Assembly: GCF_900101825.1 (NCBI RefSeq)
Contig: NZ_FNAG01000008.1
Span: 1-64,000 of the forward strand
DNA from: Aquimonas voraii
Lineage (GTDB): Bacteria > Pseudomonadota > Gammaproteobacteria > Xanthomonadales > Xanthomonadaceae
Direction: 5' to 3'
Length of the DNA: 64,000 nt
The notes under the pieces are model-generated. The model made no database searches, was not told the DNA's origin, and was given only the letters and a program-made list of their open reading frames with translations. Below, piece by piece: positions 27,426 to 34,822 of this stretch; position 1 is the first letter of the stretch; each line of letters opens with the position of its first letter. Made by a program: the position numbers and the translations under genes.

Positions 27426-29959
27426 ATGCCGGGTGTCTGCTGCAGGCGCTCCAGGCGCTGTTGAAGTTGCGCGCAACGCGGATCGATTGAGGCGTGCCCG
27501 GGGCGGCAGCCCAGGGCGGACGATTCCAGCAGCTCCCGCAGGGTGGCGGCTCTCGCCCTGCGGTTGGCGCTGCTAGCCACGGCGACTTCCCAGGCTGCTT
27601 CTTCCGGTCCGGAGAGCAGTGCCACGGCCTCTTCGCCACGGCCCTGCCGCGCCAGCACCCTCGCCAGCAGGGTTCTGAAGTGGAGTGCGAACGCGGACTG
27701 CGGCCCCATCCGCTCCGACTGGGTCCGTTCTGCGGCTTCCAATACCTGTCGCGCCTCCGCCAAGGATTCGGCGCTGCCAATCTGCAGCAGGGCGAGTCCC
27801 AGATTCAACTGCAGCCGAAGGTAGGTGTCGTCCGTCGGGCCGCGGATGTCCCGCAATCGCCTTGAGGCTTCTCTCATCGCCATGGCTGTCCCGGCGTGGT
27901 CTCCGAGCTGCGCTAGCGCTTCGCCCGCCCGTGCATGCACGAACGCGACCTGTGGGCTGGGGTCCCCGAAGAGCAGCTTCATCGAAGCGATCAGCTCATC
28001 ACGTTCGGTTTCGATCACGCTGGAACTTGAATCGCGCGCCAGCAGGGGAAGACGATCCATGCGGGTCTCCAGCACCCAGGCGTGCGCCTCGGGGAGCGAC
28101 TTCCTCTGCCACTCCAACATCGCGCCGAGCGCATCGAGCGCCTCCGAGCGGCGCCCCATGCGCAGAAGCGTCTGGGCATGTTGCCGGCGCAGCTCGTTGG
28201 CCAGATGGTTCTGCGGGTCGTCGGCCTCGGGATGGGAGAGTCCAGCCAGGGAGGCCTCGAACGCTTCTTGGTATCGAGTGCGTCCAAGCAAGATGCGCGA
28301 GGTGGCCAGATTCAGCGCCATGTCCGCAGGCGCGCCCGTGGCGAGATAGTCCGAGATCAGCGCTTCCGCTTCGTCCAGTCTGCGTTCGCGCGCCGCGGCG
28401 ATCGCGGCCACGAGACGCAGCTTGTTGGCTTGCTCTGGACGCGCGACTCCGCTGAGGGCGTCAAGCCCTCGACGAGCCAGTTCGAGAGCCTCGGTATTGC
28501 GGATATATTCGAGCTCGATGCTGCTGATCGAAAGCGCCAGATCGGCGAAAGTCGAAGGATCAGAGGTTTCGAGTGGCGCAATGCGTTGTGCGGCCGCAGT
28601 CATGATCTCCCGCGCGCCCACGAACTCCATCGAGCGACGCGCCGGGTCGGCCTGCAGGATCGACTGCTGCAGGATGTCCGAAACCAGAGTCGCGCGATTG
28701 CGCTCGGCAACAGCGGTTTCGCGTTGCCGCTCCGCCTCGTTCAGGCTTGCGCGCAGCGAGATCGCCCATCCGGCGAGGAGCGCGAGCGCCATGATCGAAG
28801 CGGCGAGACCTCCGCGATGCCGCTTGCCAAAAAGGTGCGCGCGGTAGAGGGCGCCCGAGGGGCGCGCCAGCACCGGAAAGCCATCCAGAAGCCGGCGCAG
28901 GTCCGCGGCCAGCGCATCGGCGCTGCCGTAGCGGTCCGCGGGCGACTTGCGCAGACATTTGTGGACGATGGCTTCGAGGTCGCGATTGATCTGGCTGCGG
29001 AACTCCGGCGAGACCGCGGCACTCAGCGGGTCCGGTTCGACGAACAGCAACTGCCGCTCGATGGCCGTCGGCCCCATGCCTTCAAACCTCAATGGGTCAC
29101 GCCCGCTCAACAGGCGATACATCAGCGCGCCGAGCGCATAGACATCCGTCGCCACCGTGACTTCGCCGCGGCTCCAGTACTCCGGTGCCGCGATGCCCGG
29201 CGTCATGAAACGATCCGAGGTTGCGGTGGCCTGGGTGGATTCAGCCTCATCCATCAGCTTGGCAATGCCGAAGTCGAGGAGCTTCACCCGCCCGCCGTCG
29301 GTCACCAGCACGTTGGAGGCCTTGATGTCGCGATGCACGATCAGGCGCTCATGCGCATGACTGACCGCCGCCAGCAGCTCCAACAAGAGCTCCAGCAGGG
29401 CCCGCAGGGAGGGTTTGCTTGCGGTCAGCCAGGCGTCGATAGGCTGGCCCTTGACCGCCTCCATCACGACCAGCGGGCGCCCGTCTGCAAGAGTGTCGGC
29501 ATCGATGAAACGGCACACGCCAGGATGATCGAGGCGCGCCAGGCTGCGCTGCTCGCTGAGGAAGCGCTCTTTCGCCGCGCCCGAGCGCAATCGCTCGGCG
29601 ATCAGCTTGAGTGCGACGGCGGGGGCATCGACCAGGCCCTCGCGACGCCCGAGATAGACCACCCCCATTCCACCCTCGCCGAGCTTGCCCTCGATCCGAT
29701 AAGCGCCCAATCGGCTCGGCAGATCGGTGGGCGGGCCGCTCTGCAGCGACTGGCGCAAGGCGGAGTGCAGATCTGACGTGCGCTCATGCTGCATCTCGCC
29801 AATCGCATCGGTATCGAGCATGCCCTGAAGCTGCGCCGCAAGCTGCGGGTCCTCTCGATGCAGCGATTCAAGCAACGCGCCTCTCGCCTGAGCGCCGAGA
29901 TCCAGGGCTGCGTTGAACAGTTCGTACAGTCGGCGATCCCGACCCGGGTCGTGGCTCAT
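27422..29959 (-). CDS. Membrane Ser/Thr protein kinase with TPR-like C-terminal sensor
   Basis: An 845-aa protein starting at 29959. After an N-terminal helical region, a Hanks-type kinase domain spans about 85-345: P-loop GEGGMG (94-99), K118, HRDIKASN (209-216) and DFG (229-231), with APEYWSRGEVTVATDVYALG. One transmembrane helix follows (GGLAASIMALALLAGWAISL, about 375-395). The C-terminal ~450 residues are helical TPR-like repeats, presumably periplasmic. It lies 16 bp downstream of an ECF sigma gene in the same operon; such sigma-kinase pairs work by phosphorylation of the sigma factor (as with EcfK/PknS in Xanthomonas citri). Its stop codon is part of the IS630-remnant CTAG. Confidence 0.93.
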   Translation of the reverse strand: MSHDPGRDRRLYELFNAALDLGAQARGALLESLHREDPQLAAQLQGMLDTDAIGEMQHERTSDLHSALRQSLQSGPPTDLPSRLGAYRIEGKLGEGGMGVVYLGRREGLVDAPAVALKLIAERLRSGAAKERFLSEQRSLARLDHPGVCRFIDADTLADGRPLVVMEAVKGQPIDAWLTASKPSLRALLELLLELLAAVSHAHERLIVHRDIKASNVLVTDGGRVKLLDFGIAKLMDEAESTQATATSDRFMTPGIAAPEYWSRGEVTVATDVYALGALMYRLLSGRDPLRFEGMGPTAIERQLLFVEPDPLSAAVSPEFRSQINRDLEAIVHKCLRKSPADRYGSADALAADLRRLLDGFPVLARPSGALYRAHLFGKRHRGGLAASIMALALLAGWAISLRASLNEAERQRETAVAERNRATLVSDILQQSILQADPARRSMEFVGAREIMTAAAQRIAPLETSDPSTFADLALSISSIELEYIRNTEALELARRGLDALSGVARPEQANKLRLVAAIAAARERRLDEAEALISDYLATGAPADMALNLATSRILLGRTRYQEAFEASLAGLSHPEADDPQNHLANELRRQHAQTLLRMGRRSEALDALGAMLEWQRKSLPEAHAWVLETRMDRLPLLARDSSSSVIETERDELIASMKLLFGDPSPQVAFVHARAGEALAQLGDHAGTAMAMREASRRLRDIRGPTDDTYLRLQLNLGLALLQIGSAESLAEARQVLEAAERTQSERMGPQSAFALHFRTLLARVLARQGRGEEAVALLSGPEEAAWEVAVASSANRRARAATLRELLESSALGCRPGHASIDPRCAQLQQRLERLQQTPGI

Positions 29960-29975
29960 GGGACGGAATGCGAGA

Positions 29976-30527
29976 TCAGAGATTCTCAGCCAGCCAAGCG
30001 CGCGCAAATCGCCACTGGCGACCGACAGTGGCCGTCGAGCTGCCCAAAGCCTCGGCGATCTCGTCGGTCTGGAAGCCAGCGAATACCTTGAGCACCACCA
30101 CCTGCGCGCAGGCCGGCTCGATCTCCGCGAGTCGGTTCAAGACCGCGTCGAGCCCCACCGCGGCCTGTGGATCCTCGCCGGGCGCCTGAGGTTCGGCCTC
30201 GATGACATCCATGGCCGTATGGGCCACGTCGCCGCCGCGCTTCTGGCTGGAGCGTCCGCGCAGATGGTCGATCAGCGTATTGCGGATCAGGACGCTTGCG
30301 ATCGCCAGGAACTGTGAACGGTCCACCCACTCGCGCCCATGGTCGATCTGCAGGCGCTCATAGGCGGAATGCAGAAGGTCGGTCGGCTGCAAGGTCACAG
30401 ACGGCCCCCGGCCCAGCTGTCGACGCGCCATGTCCTTGAGCAGCGGATACAGCGCCGAAAGGAGCGAATCGCGCGCGCTCTGTTCGCCAGCGCTCCATCG
30501 CCTCAGCAGCTGTGTGATGTCGGACAT
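29976..30527 (-). CDS. ECF sigma factor of the TIGR02999/SigK-like type
   Basis: 183 aa from the start at 30527, which has AGG eight bases upstream; ATG at 30533 adds two residues but has poor spacing. Region 2 is SALYPLLKDMARRQLG...LHSAYERL, with WVDRSQFLAIASVLIRNTLI; region 4 is RLAEIEPACAQVVVLKVFAG then TDEIAEALGSSTATVGRQW. This subgroup is usually encoded next to a Ser/Thr kinase, and here the kinase gene follows. No anti-sigma gene is present, so control is probably by phosphorylation. The regulon is unknown; a matched candidate promoter lies just upstream. Confidence 0.92.
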   Translation of the reverse strand: MSDITQLLRRWSAGEQSARDSLLSALYPLLKDMARRQLGRGPSVTLQPTDLLHSAYERLQIDHGREWVDRSQFLAIASVLIRNTLIDHLRGRSSQKRGGDVAHTAMDVIEAEPQAPGEDPQAAVGLDAVLNRLAEIEPACAQVVVLKVFAGFQTDEIAEALGSSTATVGRQWRFARAWLAENL

Positions 30528-30562
30528 GGGCATCGCCTGGGGGCTGGGAGACTCGAACCTTC

Positions 30563-30591
30563 ACTGTACGTGCGGGGACGGAGCCATCCAA
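30563..30591 (-). promoter_or_regulatory. Candidate sigma-70 promoter for the ECF-kinase operon
   Basis: On the minus strand TTGGAT (30586-30591) and TACAGT (30563-30568) are separated by exactly 17 bp, about 40 bp before the sigma gene. It is the only spot in the region with both hexamers in register; autoregulation by an ECF-type promoter is not excluded. Confidence 0.4.
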
Positions 30592-30696
30592 GCGGCGATC
30601 CGGGCAGTGGGCCTCGCGTACACTTCGCGGTGCGCGTGTTGCCCGATGTGATCTGCCGGCGTGGCGTCGCCGGAACCCGCTGTCCCGGACCCTCCC

Positions 30697-31470
30697 ATGA
30701 AGAGCAAGAACGAAATCGTTTCCAACTGGCTGCCGCGTTACACCGGCGTGGCGCTCGAGAACTTCGGTCAGCACGTGCTGCTGACCAACTTCGGTGGCTA
30801 CCTCGATGTGTTCGCCAAGCTGACCGGAGCCGAAATCGTCGGTCGCGACCGGCCAATGCCGAGCGCCACGCATGACGGCATCACCATGATCAACTTCGGC
30901 ATGGGCAGCGCCAATGCCGCGACGGTGATGGACCTGCTCTCGGCCTATGGGCCCAAGGCGGTGCTGTTCCTTGGCAAGTGTGGGGGGCTCAAGAGGAAGA
31001 ACCAGCTCGGTGATCTGGTGCTGCCGATCGCGGCGATTCGCGGCGAGGGCACATCCAACGATTACCTGCCCCCCGAGGTGCCGGCGCTGCCCGCGTTCGC
31101 CCTGCAGCGCGCGGTGTCGACCATGATCCGCGATCTGGAGCACGACTACTGGACGGGCACGGTCTACACCACCAACCGCCGCGTCTGGGAGCACGACGAG
31201 GAATTCAAGGCCTATCTGCGCAAGCTGCGCTGCATGGCGATCGACATGGAGACGGCCACGGTGTTTGCCGCGGGCTTCGCCAATTCGATCCCCTCGGGCG
31301 CCCTGCTGCTGGTGTCCGACCAGCCGATGATCCCTGAAGGGGTGAAGACCGAGGCTTCGGACAAGGTGGTCAGCGCCAACTTCGTCGAAAGCCATATCCA
31401 GGTCGGCATCGAGGCCTTGAAGCTGGTGCGTCGCCACGGCAAGTCGGTCAAGCACCTGCGCTTCGACTGA
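30697..31470 (+). CDS. amn: AMP nucleosidase (short form)
   Basis: A 257-aa protein matching the short AMP nucleosidase family (TIGR01721 type) rather than the 480-aa E. coli Amn. It is in the purine-nucleoside phosphorylase-like superfamily: GITMINFGMGSANAATVMDL (phosphate site), AVLFLGKCGGLKRKNQLGDL, and CMAIDMETATVFAAG with DQPMIPEGVKT near the active site. It should cleave AMP to adenine and ribose 5-phosphate, adjusting adenylate pools. TACACT at 30619-30624 is a possible -10. Divergent from the ECF sigma gene; monocistronic. Confidence 0.9.
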   Translation: MKSKNEIVSNWLPRYTGVALENFGQHVLLTNFGGYLDVFAKLTGAEIVGRDRPMPSATHDGITMINFGMGSANAATVMDLLSAYGPKAVLFLGKCGGLKRKNQLGDLVLPIAAIRGEGTSNDYLPPEVPALPAFALQRAVSTMIRDLEHDYWTGTVYTTNRRVWEHDEEFKAYLRKLRCMAIDMETATVFAAGFANSIPSGALLLVSDQPMIPEGVKTEASDKVVSANFVESHIQVGIEALKLVRRHGKSVKHLRFD

Positions 31471-31523
31471 AAATGCGCTTGCCCGCGCTTGCCCGCGCTG
31501 TCCGGCGACTCGGCCGTGCGCTC

Positions 31524-31549
31524 GCGCCGCTCTCGTTCGGGAGCGGCGC
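31524..31549 (+). terminator. Hairpin between convergent amn and Grx-fusion genes
   Basis: A perfect 9-bp stem (31524-31532 with 31541-31549) with loop TCGTTCGG, 54 bp after the amn stop. No T-tract. Serves convergent transcripts. Confidence 0.5.
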
Positions 31550-31578
31550 CGGGTGCCCAGGCGAAAGCCTAAACGCGC

Positions 31579-32508
31579 TCAGTAGCGCGGCACGCTCGGG
31601 TCGATCTGCTGCGACCAAGCCTCAATGCCGCCTTCGACATTGAACAGCTTGCGGAAGCCCTGGCCACGGAAGTGCTCGGCGGCGCGCGCGCTGGACACGC
31701 CGTGGTGGCAAAGGAAGGCCAGTTCGGTGTCCTTGGGCAGGGCCTCCAGTTCAGCGACGGTGCTCTCGTCCAGCACCCGGTGCGGGTGCGGGAAGGGCGC
31801 GTAGCCGCGATCGCTGGCCGGGCGCACGTCGATCACGGTGATGTCGCCGGCGGCGACTCGCGCGGCCAGGGTCTGCACGCTCATCGCCTGCACCGGCGCG
31901 GGTGCATTCGGATTGCGGATGCTCAATCCGGCGCCGCGCACATCCTCGACCCAATCGATCTCGAGGCCCTTGGCGCGCTGCGCCGAGGCCAGGTCGAAGT
32001 GCACGCGGATGCCTTCGGACTCGGACACGATCTCGCCGCCGGCCGCGGGCTTCAGCTGGAACTGCGCGTTGAAGCGCGGATCGATGGCCATGTGCAGTTC
32101 AAGCCCGGCGCCGCTGTCGGCCATGGCCGAGCGGATCGCTTCGGCGGCCTTGGGCGTGATGGTGATCGCGGGCGGCGTGCGGTCGGGCGGGGCGACGCCA
32201 AACAGGCCGTGCAGCTCGCCGGAATTCAGCATGCCCTCGATGATGTCGCTGCCGCCGACCAGCTCGCCATCGACATACAGCTGCGGAATCGTCGGCCAGC
32301 TGCCGAAGACCTTGATGCCCTCGCGGATCTCGCCATCCTCCAGCACGTCGACCGTGTGGAAGCTCTCGATCACTGCCTGCAGGGCCCCGACGGCCTTGGC
32401 CGAGAAGCCGCAGCGTGGCGCCTGGGCGTTGCCCTTCATGAACAGCACCACGCGGTGCTCGGACAGCAAGTTTTCGATGCGGGAGCGCAGGGCGGGGTCG
32501 AGGGACAT
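31579..32508 (-). CDS. Monothiol glutaredoxin / A-type-like / rhodanese fusion
   Basis: A 309-aa three-domain protein. Residues 1-105 are a Grx4-type monothiol glutaredoxin with active site CGFS at 33-36 and the FGSWPTIPQLYVDGELVGG substrate/GSH region, which normally holds a glutathione-ligated [2Fe-2S] cluster. Residues about 112-205 follow the HesB/IscA fold (AITITPKAAEAIRSAM, FDLASAQRAKGLEIDWVED), but the expected cysteines of A-type carriers are absent (VRGAGLSIRNPNAP). Residues about 213-309 are a rhodanese domain with C267 in FLCHHGVSSARA. Probably links Fe-S cluster handling with sulfur chemistry. Fusions of this type are known in xanthomonads; the loss of A-type cysteines implies a scaffold role. 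Confidence 0.9.
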   Translation of the reverse strand: MSLDPALRSRIENLLSEHRVVLFMKGNAQAPRCGFSAKAVGALQAVIESFHTVDVLEDGEIREGIKVFGSWPTIPQLYVDGELVGGSDIIEGMLNSGELHGLFGVAPPDRTPPAITITPKAAEAIRSAMADSGAGLELHMAIDPRFNAQFQLKPAAGGEIVSESEGIRVHFDLASAQRAKGLEIDWVEDVRGAGLSIRNPNAPAPVQAMSVQTLAARVAAGDITVIDVRPASDRGYAPFPHPHRVLDESTVAELEALPKDTELAFLCHHGVSSARAAEHFRGQGFRKLFNVEGGIEAWSQQIDPSVPRY

Positions 32509-32776
32509 GGACGGTTTCCAGGCGGACGTATTGAAGGATGAAAGTGTAGCGGCTGCCGGCTGAGGGCAGGGTGAGGGGGCGACCCGATGCCCGGGGCACG
32601 CGTCAATACGTGCCGGGCCTTGGCAAGCGCCAGCCGCTGGCGCCTGGACAAAGGGTCAGACGCGCGCCGGGCAGGGACCGAACGCGGGAAACCACGGGTT
32701 GGGGGCCGCCCACCGCTTGCGGCGCTAGCGGGGAACCCGCTGCAGTCCGCGTTTGCCGATCGCGAATCCCGACGCA

Positions 32777-33529
32777 TCAGACCCAGGCTGCGACCATCAC
32801 CCGCTTGCGGTGCACCAGCTGCTCGTAGCCATCGGCGGGCACCGGCAGCACCTCGACCCGCGAGAAGCCGATGCGCCGCAGAATCCACACCAGCGCTTCG
32901 GTGCTGGGCACCAGACAGATGCCGGTGGTGCTGGCCTCCGGGCCGTGGGTCTCTTCGGTCTCGTCGATGATGCCGAAGCTGCCCTTCAACGGACGCACGA
33001 AGCGATAGCTGCCGTAGTCCACCCAGCCGGTCAGGCCGGGCACCACCTGGGTCTCGATCACGCAGACATTCTTCGTCAGCGCGCGCGCCACGCGCAGCGC
33101 ACCTACGGGGTTTTCCAGGTGGTAGATCAGGCCAAAGCAGAGCACCAGGTCGTGCACGCCGAGGGCCGCGGTATCGAGCGCATGCACGTCGCTCTGGACC
33201 ACGTTGATCTGCGGCAGGCCCAGGGCATCGCGGATCAGCCGCGAATCGGCGACGTGCTCGTCGCGGGCATCCACGCTCAGCACCTTGCTGAACCCGGCCT
33301 GCGCCAGCTGCACCGAGAACCAGCCCTGGTGGCAGGCCAAGTCCACGGAGGTCAGCTGCGAGCGGTCGCCGGCGAACTCCTGCGCGATCAGCGCATCCAG
33401 CATCTGCGAGCGGGTGTGATGGATCGCATCCAGCGCACCGCCGTCATAGGTCGGCGTCATCGCTCCCGAGGGCAGCTTGAAGGGATAGAACCAGGTCTTG
33501 GCCAGCGCGCGCGATTCGAGTTCGGACAT
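32777..33529 (-). CDS. Class I SAM-dependent methyltransferase, CmoB-related
   Basis: A 250-aa protein with the SAM-binding Rossmann fold: motif I LTSVDLACHQGWFSVQLAQAG (residues about 60-80), VLSVDARDEHVADSRL, and motif post-I/II HDLVLCFGLIYHLENPVGAL. The N-terminus (KTWFYPFKLPSG) and the IYHLENP element resemble CmoB/DUF1698 tRNA carboxymethyltransferases, but it lacks the long N-terminal domain of CmoB (about 320 aa). Substrate therefore uncertain: tRNA or a small molecule. Single gene, minus strand. Confidence 0.82.
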   Translation of the reverse strand: MSELESRALAKTWFYPFKLPSGAMTPTYDGGALDAIHHTRSQMLDALIAQEFAGDRSQLTSVDLACHQGWFSVQLAQAGFSKVLSVDARDEHVADSRLIRDALGLPQINVVQSDVHALDTAALGVHDLVLCFGLIYHLENPVGALRVARALTKNVCVIETQVVPGLTGWVDYGSYRFVRPLKGSFGIIDETEETHGPEASTTGICLVPSTEALVWILRRIGFSRVEVLPVPADGYEQLVHRKRVMVAAWV

Positions 33530-33715
33530 GGAAGGGGTATCCGCGAAAGGGCACGTAGTTTAGTGGACGGCAGCCGCGAGCGAGATCCGCGCATGGGGTT
33601 GACGCCGGCTGAGCATGGGCTGGACGCTCGCCTCGGTCCTGCGGCAGGTGCCCTCCTTCGGTCCGTGACGCTCATCTCCCGCTGTGGAAGCGCGACGCGG
33701 GAACCTCGGCCCGTC

Positions 33716-34657
33716 CTACCGCCCCCACCAGGCGCCCGGAAAATAAACGCCCGGCGCCGGGCGCTCGCGGAACACCTCGTGGCGGAAGCGGAACAGTTCG
33801 GCCGGGCGGCCGCCGGTGCCGTGGTCCAGTCGACCCGTACCCTCGACCAGGCCGGCCGCTTCGATCAGCCGGCGGAAGTTCTGCTTGTGCACGCGCGCGC
33901 CCGCCAGCGCCTCGACCACGCGCTGCAGCTGGCCCAGGGTGAACTCCGGCGGCAGCAGCTCGAACACGACCGGGCGGTATTTCAGCTTGCCGCGCAGGCG
34001 GCCCAAGGCGGTTGCGAGGATGCGCCGGTGGTCTGCCGCCATCGCACGGCCCGAGCCGGGGGCGGATTTGCCTTCGCCGCGGTCGCGCAAGGCCTCGCCG
34101 ACGGCGCCGGCTTCCCACAGCAGTTCGTAGCGCTCCAGCGTGCGCTCGGGATCCCAGGGCGCGTCATCGAAGCCGAACACGAGATCGGCGCGCTCGCGCC
34201 GGCGCCTTTCGCGCCCCGCCCAGGCGTAGAGATGGGGCTTCAGGTCGCGGTCGATCAGCGCGGGGCGTCCGCTGCGCCAGTCTTCCCAAGGCAGGTAGGC
34301 GTACCAATTGGACCACTGCGCGGTGAGTTCGCGCGGCAGCGGCTGCTCGCGTACGAGGGCAAGGTAGGCAGTCGACACCACGCGCGCGCCGAGCTCGCGC
34401 TCGCGCGGGTCGCGCTCGCGGTCGCCGTAGGTGTAGAGCTGCTCGACATAGCCCAGCGGAAACCCGGTCTGCTGCTCGACCCAGTCGCGCAGGCCGCGTT
34501 CGATGGTCAGGTGCCTGGCCACGTCCAGCGGGCCGGAGGGCAGAGCCTCTTCGCCACCGGCCTCGCGCACGGTCAGCACGCGTGGCGTTTCGTCCGTGAC
34601 CGCGATGATCACGGCCTCGAGGCTGAGCAGGAGCAGGGTCGGAGCGGCGGCCGGCAT
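33716..34657 (-). CDS. Nudix-domain / winged-helix regulator (NrtR-like)
   Basis: A 313-aa protein. The N-terminal half is Nudix-like (LLLLSLEAVIIAV...PRVLTVRE, GLRDWVEQQTGFPLGYVEQL and YTYGDRERDPRE), but the GX5EX7REUXEEXGU box is degenerate, so hydrolase activity is doubtful. The C-terminal ~110 residues match the NrtR winged helix: KYRPVVFELLPPEFTLGQLQ, VHKQNFRRLIEAAGLV, GRPAELFRF. NrtR proteins sense ADP-ribose-type ligands and repress NAD genes; no NAD genes are near, so target genes must be elsewhere. Divergent from the VWA gene, leaving 165 bp for both promoters. Confidence 0.8.
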   Translation of the reverse strand: MPAAAPTLLLLSLEAVIIAVTDETPRVLTVREAGGEEALPSGPLDVARHLTIERGLRDWVEQQTGFPLGYVEQLYTYGDRERDPRERELGARVVSTAYLALVREQPLPRELTAQWSNWYAYLPWEDWRSGRPALIDRDLKPHLYAWAGRERRRRERADLVFGFDDAPWDPERTLERYELLWEAGAVGEALRDRGEGKSAPGSGRAMAADHRRILATALGRLRGKLKYRPVVFELLPPEFTLGQLQRVVEALAGARVHKQNFRRLIEAAGLVEGTGRLDHGTGGRPAELFRFRHEVFRERPAPGVYFPGAWWGR

Positions 34658-34822
34658 GGGCGCGGAGTATAGCGGCGGGCCGCCTGTGCTCTCTCCGACA
34701 ACGCCAGCTCACCTCGATCAACGGTCTTGAGTCATCGTCCTCCTGTCCTTCGCGCGCACCTTCTTCCGTACCCGAGGATGGCGGCTTCCAACCGCTTGCC
34801 CTGCCAATGAGAGAGATATCCG

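Noticed and set aside
28082-29776. A 564-codon plus-strand frame opposite the kinase
   Set aside because: Antisense to conserved kinase motifs; arginine/histidine-rich noise.
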